Shown here: positions 58,861-64,000 of the stretch, piece after piece | How the letters are laid out: the number at the start of each line of letters is the position of its first letter | Position numbering within the stretch: position 1 is the stretch's first letter | Source of the DNA: Artocarpus heterophyllus | Lineage: Eukaryota > Streptophyta > Magnoliopsida > Rosales > Moraceae | Direction: 5' to 3' | NCBI GenBank assembly: GCA_025403435.1 | Contig: CM046353.1 | Span: forward strand, 29,077,715-29,141,714 | Length of the DNA stretch: 64,000 nt | Made by a program: the position numbers and the translations under genes | The notes under the pieces: generated by a model | Seen by the model: the letters and a program-made list of their open reading frames with translations, nothing else | What the model was told of the DNA's origin: nothing | Databases searched by the model: none

Positions 58861-60539
58861 TAGAATTTTAGAATTTTAGAGATGTCCATTTCTAGGGTCT
58901 GGTAGATCCGTGAGATATGACTTGTTAAGATAGTACATGTGTTGGTCTCATATTCAATAGTGTCGATGTTGACGTGGCTGGAGCAACAAATAAGCCTGTA
59001 CGAGGTGACTTTGGTAGGACCTCCAACGAATGATAGGAATGGTTAAGAAAAAAATAAATTGAAGGAAGCAACTTCTAGTGCCCACTCTATTGCCGAACAA
59101 CCTAGAAAACTTACAACAAAACTAAGAAAACATAAAAAAAAAATATATATATATATATATATAATAATAATAAAGGAACTAGCGTGAGTAGTGACGGTGG
59201 GAAGATTAGTCAATGATTGATGGAGGATCGGGTTTGGAAGGTAGAGACAAAACTATCTCTATCAAGGCTGGAAGCAAAGCTGCCTCCATTTTCCAATCTG
59301 GGCTACCTTTGTAGTAGAAGGAGGAGGCTTGGTGCTTGTGGTACAGGAGATGAAGTTTGCAGGCCTCTTTAATTTTCTAAAAAATATGCTCCTGACTGGA
59401 ATGCAGGTTACCTCCGTCATTGGTTACAAACAGCCGGAAAAAAAAAAAAAAAAAACTTGAAATTCAAAGCTTTTTAAGGATGATGAGATATATTAGTGAA
59501 GTTTCTAAGTGTTTTGGTAGCGGTGTCATAATGTCCGAAGAGGCTGATGTTGTGATAGAGATGGGATTGGATCTCCAACAAAGGAGATAAAGAGCTATTC
59601 CTTGAAATTTCTAAGTCTAGATCAGAAGAGGAAGAAGGTGGTTTTCTGATGCTATTAGGAGTGAAATTTGTGTAAACTTCATGGTATAAGTCCCTCTAAT
59701 TAGCTTGCACTAAAGGAGGAAGATGACAAGTATTTATAGTGGAGGCAGGAGACTTGCCTTGGAGTTGGTTCCTTTGTGCTTTGACATCACATGCTACACT
59801 CTATTTCCCTCTAGAGCAAGCGTGCCAGGCACTTCTAGAGGTTGATTTTGGGTTGGCCTAAAATGATATACATTCATGGCTGTTCTCAAATGTAGTCTCT
59901 CCCTTAGGCCTAATACTTCTAAGGGTTTTGAGCAAGTCTAACCATCTAATTTTGGAGACCTACATGCATGCTATTCGCTTTAGCATGGGTTTCTCCATTT
60001 TTACCAACTCTAAAACGTCTGATGAATCATCAAAGCTCTTTCAAAAATTATAGTAGGAAATGGTGATGGAGGCACCTACATGGCACCCTCGACAGTGGAC
60101 TTGCGACTCGGACAAAGGTTACAATGACAAGGACGAGACCTATTTAGAGGTGCGCCTTGAAGGCACATGTTAGGTGTTCTAGCGAAACATCAAATGCTCT
60201 GTCACTAGCTTTTTCTTGGTGTTTTTGCTACAAAAAAAGATTTTGGACTCCTTGGGCTGTACTAAGACAAAAATAGAGTTTTTGGGCTATTTTAAAGACA
60301 AAATTTAGGGTTATTCCCTTCCTCACCCATTTATTTCAGTTCAATTAACTTTAAAATCCTCTAAGTGGGGATTAAAATTGAATTGAACCAAAATAAATGG
60401 GCTCATTTAAATACTCATAGCCTACCAAACCATAGCCCAAATTACTTCCCGAAGTGTGCCTCGGGTCCATGGAGCGAGCTCGTTGGTGTTGTAGGAACAA
60501 AATGCTGGGCCTTGGCCGTCAGAGGAGCCTAGTACGAAA
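58861..60539. mobile_element. Unidentified insert of about 1.7 kb within the SIRE RNase H region
   Basis: The SIRE RNase H domain stops at 60540 and resumes at about 58860, so the DNA between is an insertion. It has no coding content that I recognise. It holds a poly(A)-(TA)n-(TAA)n tract at 59136-59175, an A tract at 59439-59455, and a TATTTATAG near 59732. Clear ends or a target duplication were not found. An old solo LTR is one possibility. Confidence 0.5.
59136..59175. repeat. A-tract and (TA)n/(TAA)n microsatellite
   Basis: A run of A followed by about 11 TA units and three TAA units. Simple sequence repeat inside the unidentified insert. Confidence 0.9.
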
Positions 60540-63500
60540 TTAGCCATTAGCAACTATAGCACTAGTATTATCACAACAAATAGTCAAAATATTTAGTAAA
60601 ATACCATGGTCCTTAAGCATTTGTTTCCCAAATAAGATCAACCTCAAGTGTTTCCAAAGTTGTTGAGTGTAACAACTACTAACAACAATGTACTCTAACT
60701 CTACAGTGGACAGTGAAATAGAATTTTGCTTCTTTTGTACCAAGAAACCAAGTTGTCTCCTAGATAGTATTAGCCTTTGGTGGTGCTCTTCCTACATCTA
60801 CATTCCTACCCAATCAACATCACTATAACCTACACGACTTGGATTAGTGTCATTTGCATACCAAATACCACAATTTGATGTCCCATTAATATATCTAATA
60901 ATTGTTTCATAGCAGCTAAATGTGACTCCTTTGGATTTTCTTAGTACCTAATACAAACACCAATACTAAAACAAATTTTAGGTCTACTAGCAGTTAAATA
61001 TAAGAGGCCCTCTATTATGCTCTGGTAAAGGCTATGGTCAACTGAGACACCATCATCATCTTTGGTTAATTTCATGTTAGTATCAATCGGTGTCCTCATT
61101 TGTTTCGATGTTTCCAAAGGACACTTCTTATCTAGGTTTTTAGCACATTTACTCCATAAGGAAAACATTCCATCTTTGTATTGCTTCACCTGTAAACCTA
61201 GAAAATAAGCTAGTTCTCTAATCATACTCATCTCGAACTCCTTTTTCATTTGATCAACAAGTTCATTAAAGATCTTTCCCTAGAAAGTAAACCAAAAGCA
61301 ATGTCATCAACATAAACTTGAGCATTAATAATCCTAGAATTTATGTCCTAATGAAACAGATTTTGTCTACTTCTCCTTTCTTATAGTCTTTATCAATAAA
61401 AAAAAATTGTCAATCTCTCATACTATGCCCTGGGAGCATGTTTTAATCCGTATAAAGCCTTCTTCAATTTGCACTCATGATTGAGGTGAATTAGATTTTG
61501 AAAACCTTTAGGATACTCTACAAATGCCTTATTCAATATCCCATTTGGAAAGACACTCTTAATATCTATTTGATACAATTTAAAACCCATCAGACATGCT
61601 ATGGCTAAAAGCAACCTAATCAATTCAAGCCTAGCTACCCAGCAAAGGTTTCATCAAAACCAATACCTCTGTATAGGTGGATGCTTGAGCAACCAACCTA
61701 GCCTTATTCCTAGTAAAGTTACCAAACTCTTCAGTTTTATTATTCCAAATCCACTTGGTACCAAACATATTACAATTCTTCAAAATCTACTTGGTACCAA
61801 ACATATTACATTTTATCGGCCTAGGAACTAATGTCCACACGTCATTCCTTGGAAATTGTTCTAATTTCTCTTGCATAGCACTAAATCGAAGCTCTACAAG
61901 TAATGCTTCTTTGATGTTTTTAGTTCCAATTTGGGAGGTAAAAGAAACACACTTGACCATGTAATTATACCTTTTCCTTGGTTAATCTCTTGTATAGATG
62001 CCATCCTTAATTCTTCCAATGATTTAACATAGTTGAATGATTCTTCTGCACCCTTTAAGATGGCTATCATGTGAAAAAATTAGTTATATTCATCGCAAGA
62101 GTATCTTGATCTCTATTTATTGTAGACCTATATTTTCCGAATATGTCACAGTTTCTATTGCAACAAGTTACACAACAGATTGGTCATTGATGACTTCTTC
62201 ATCATTATTTTCAGCTTTCTCAATAAAGCTTATAATTTCATCCTCCTTGGAGAATTCTGAAAGGTCTTTATGGTCAACAAACACGACGTTAGTAGATTAC
62301 AAAATGGTTTGGGTTCTCATGTTATGAAACACGAAAAGACCGACTACTAGTGGAGTAACCTAAAGACACCTTGATCACTCTTTGACTCAGACTTACTAAG
62401 CTAATCTTGATCGTCCAGAATTAGAAAACGTAACCAAAAACATGAAAATAAGTAATGTTCGATTTCTTACCTTTCCAAATCTCATATGAAGATTTAGTTG
62501 TACATGGCCTTAAATAGACTCTGTTTATGGTGTAGCAGGTAGCTTTAACAGCTTAGGCCCAAAGTCGCGTGATAATTCTCTTTGAATTTAACATCACCAG
62601 AGTGATCTCTTGTAATGCCCTGTTCTTTCTTTCAACAATAAAGTTGTGTTTCTTTTTTTTTTTTTAGTAGTAGACTCATGTGCAATTTCGTGCTCATCAC
62701 AAAAATAAGCAAAAATAGTATTTTTGAATTCTTTACTAGGATCACTTATTTTTCTTACTATTTCACTAATATTTTAATCTTTTTAAGTTTTTAGTTTAAT
62801 GCATAAATTCTTGGAAAAACATCAAAAGTGTCAGATTTTTTACTAATAAATTCAACCCAAGTAAACCCAGAGAAATCATCTAAATAAACAAAGACATGCC
62901 TCTTTATTGTCGTGCTTTCAACCTCATGGGACCCATAATATCCATGTGAAGCAACTCAAGAACTTGCGTCATAGAAATAGATTGCAACACTTTATATGAC
63001 AATTTCAATTGCTTGCCTAGTTGGCAAGGACCACAAACACTAGGTGGTTTTTCTCAAGTTTGAGAACCCCATGAGCAGCCCCGACACTCACAAGTTTAGT
63101 TAGAGATTTATAATTCAAATGACCAAGTTTTTGATGCCAAATCTCTATATCATCTAAAGTGAAATTGTGACAAGTGTATGGGTATGATAAAGTATTGCAG
63201 TTGTCAAATGACCTAGATCCCTGCAAAACACAATTATTTTTATCGTCAAGTACTTGACAATTATTTTTAGTGAATTTCATAAAAGATCATGATCACAATA
63301 TTAACTTATGCTAATTAAATTGGCTTTATGTCCTTCAAGATATAACACATTCTTTAGCATAGGAAACCAGTCAAGATTAAGTGTTCCCTTGCCAAAAACA
63401 TGTTCTTTCACACCATCACTGAAATTCACATGACCATAGGAGCAGCTCCGGTGGTTAGCCAAAATTCCTTAATCACCTGTCATATGGCTGGAGCAACCAC

Positions 63501-64000
63501 TATCAAAATACCAAGAATTAGCAGCACATATAAGCAATAAAGCATCTTAAATTAGATTTGCTAACACAAATTTTGGCATAAATATATATGCTCTAATATA
63601 TTTGGAAAGGTCCGGTTGTGTTCATCACCACTTCTCATTTATTGCCCTTTTCGGGTTTGTCTTTTTAATTCCTTCATGTGCACCTCAATGAAAGGCTCTA
63701 CTTCATTAGCATTGTACAAGACATAAAGACAAGCTTGCTCTACTCTCCTCGATTTATCGAGGAAGGATTGCTAACAGATAGTCCCCTAGCCATATTTTTT
63801 ATTGTCTCTGGCACCCCAATTGCTTCTGTATGTGACAAGTACTCAGAGCAAAATTTCAACTAATTCCTCCACTGTGTAACTTTCTATGGTATATTCCTCT
63901 GGCCTATTTCACTTCTTCACATAGCCCTTCAAAACCTTCATATACCTTTCAAATGAGTACATCCATCTCAAATATACCAGTCTACATAACTTAACTTCGC

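Larger units (their letters stand above)
58680..64000 (-). mobile_element. SIRE-type Copia element, decayed, running off the right edge
   Basis: Minus-strand domains in order from right: protease WYFDSGCSSHMTG (about 63500), the pre-integrase segment WHQKLGHLNYKSL (63280-63017), integrase with many breaks (63016-62500), RT (61830-61423, LYQIDIKSVFPNG and LKKALYGLKHAPRA; 61249-60941, LAYFLGLQVKQ and DHSLYQSIIEGLLYLTASRP), and RNase H (60743-60540, SLSTVELEYIV and CDNTSAI). The RNase H end (KKHIDIWHQF and DIFTKALD) lies at 58850-58690 beyond an insert. The motif set is that of the SIRE lineage. Stops and shifts are numerous. LTRs were not found inside the window. Confidence 0.8.

Overview
The window is plant nuclear DNA, most likely from a eudicot. 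It has an intron-containing ESCRT-II gene, GT-AG splice sites, AT-rich spacers, and dense nested LTR retrotransposons of the Ty3/Gypsy (Athila/Tat) and Ty1/Copia types. No bacterial or organellar genes were seen.

Layout. Positions 1-1023 are unassigned flank. Positions 1024-47509 are one old Tat-type Gypsy element on the minus strand (Tat-A), stretched to 46 kb by later insertions. These are a solo Copia LTR at 4149-6181 (duplication AGAAG), a solo Copia LTR at 8155-10183 (AATAG), a 20-kb Athila-like element at 11200-31436 (GACCC), and a solo Copia LTR at 35715-47349 (ATAGT). The last is itself split by a complete Copia element at 36568-46207 (GATAC). The Athila-like element holds another copy of the same Copia family at 13489-23239 on the minus strand. 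The one clear single-copy host gene is VPS36 at 48239-53498 (seven exons, plus strand). Next come a deleted second Tat fragment (54985-56926), spacer, and a decayed SIRE-type Copia element (58680 to the right edge, minus strand), split by an unidentified insert of about 1.7 kb.

Most interesting part. The Athila-like element keeps both LTRs, a tRNA-Asp primer site, a polypurine tract and gag-protease, but no reverse transcriptase, RNase H or integrase can be seen. Where pol should lie there is, in the same orientation: a host-like promoter (TATA box plus two site II TGGGCY boxes); a small reading frame with a basic and cysteine-rich core resembling the carlavirus nucleic-acid-binding (silencing-suppressor) family, broken by two stops in this copy; a 12-bp-arm hairpin; and an intact intronless LOG-like gene (cytokinin-activating phosphoribohydrolase family). 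I read this as a non-autonomous retrotransposon carrying cargo genes that could act on the host (hormone activation and perhaps silencing suppression). Family assignments rest on motif reading only; no database search was possible.
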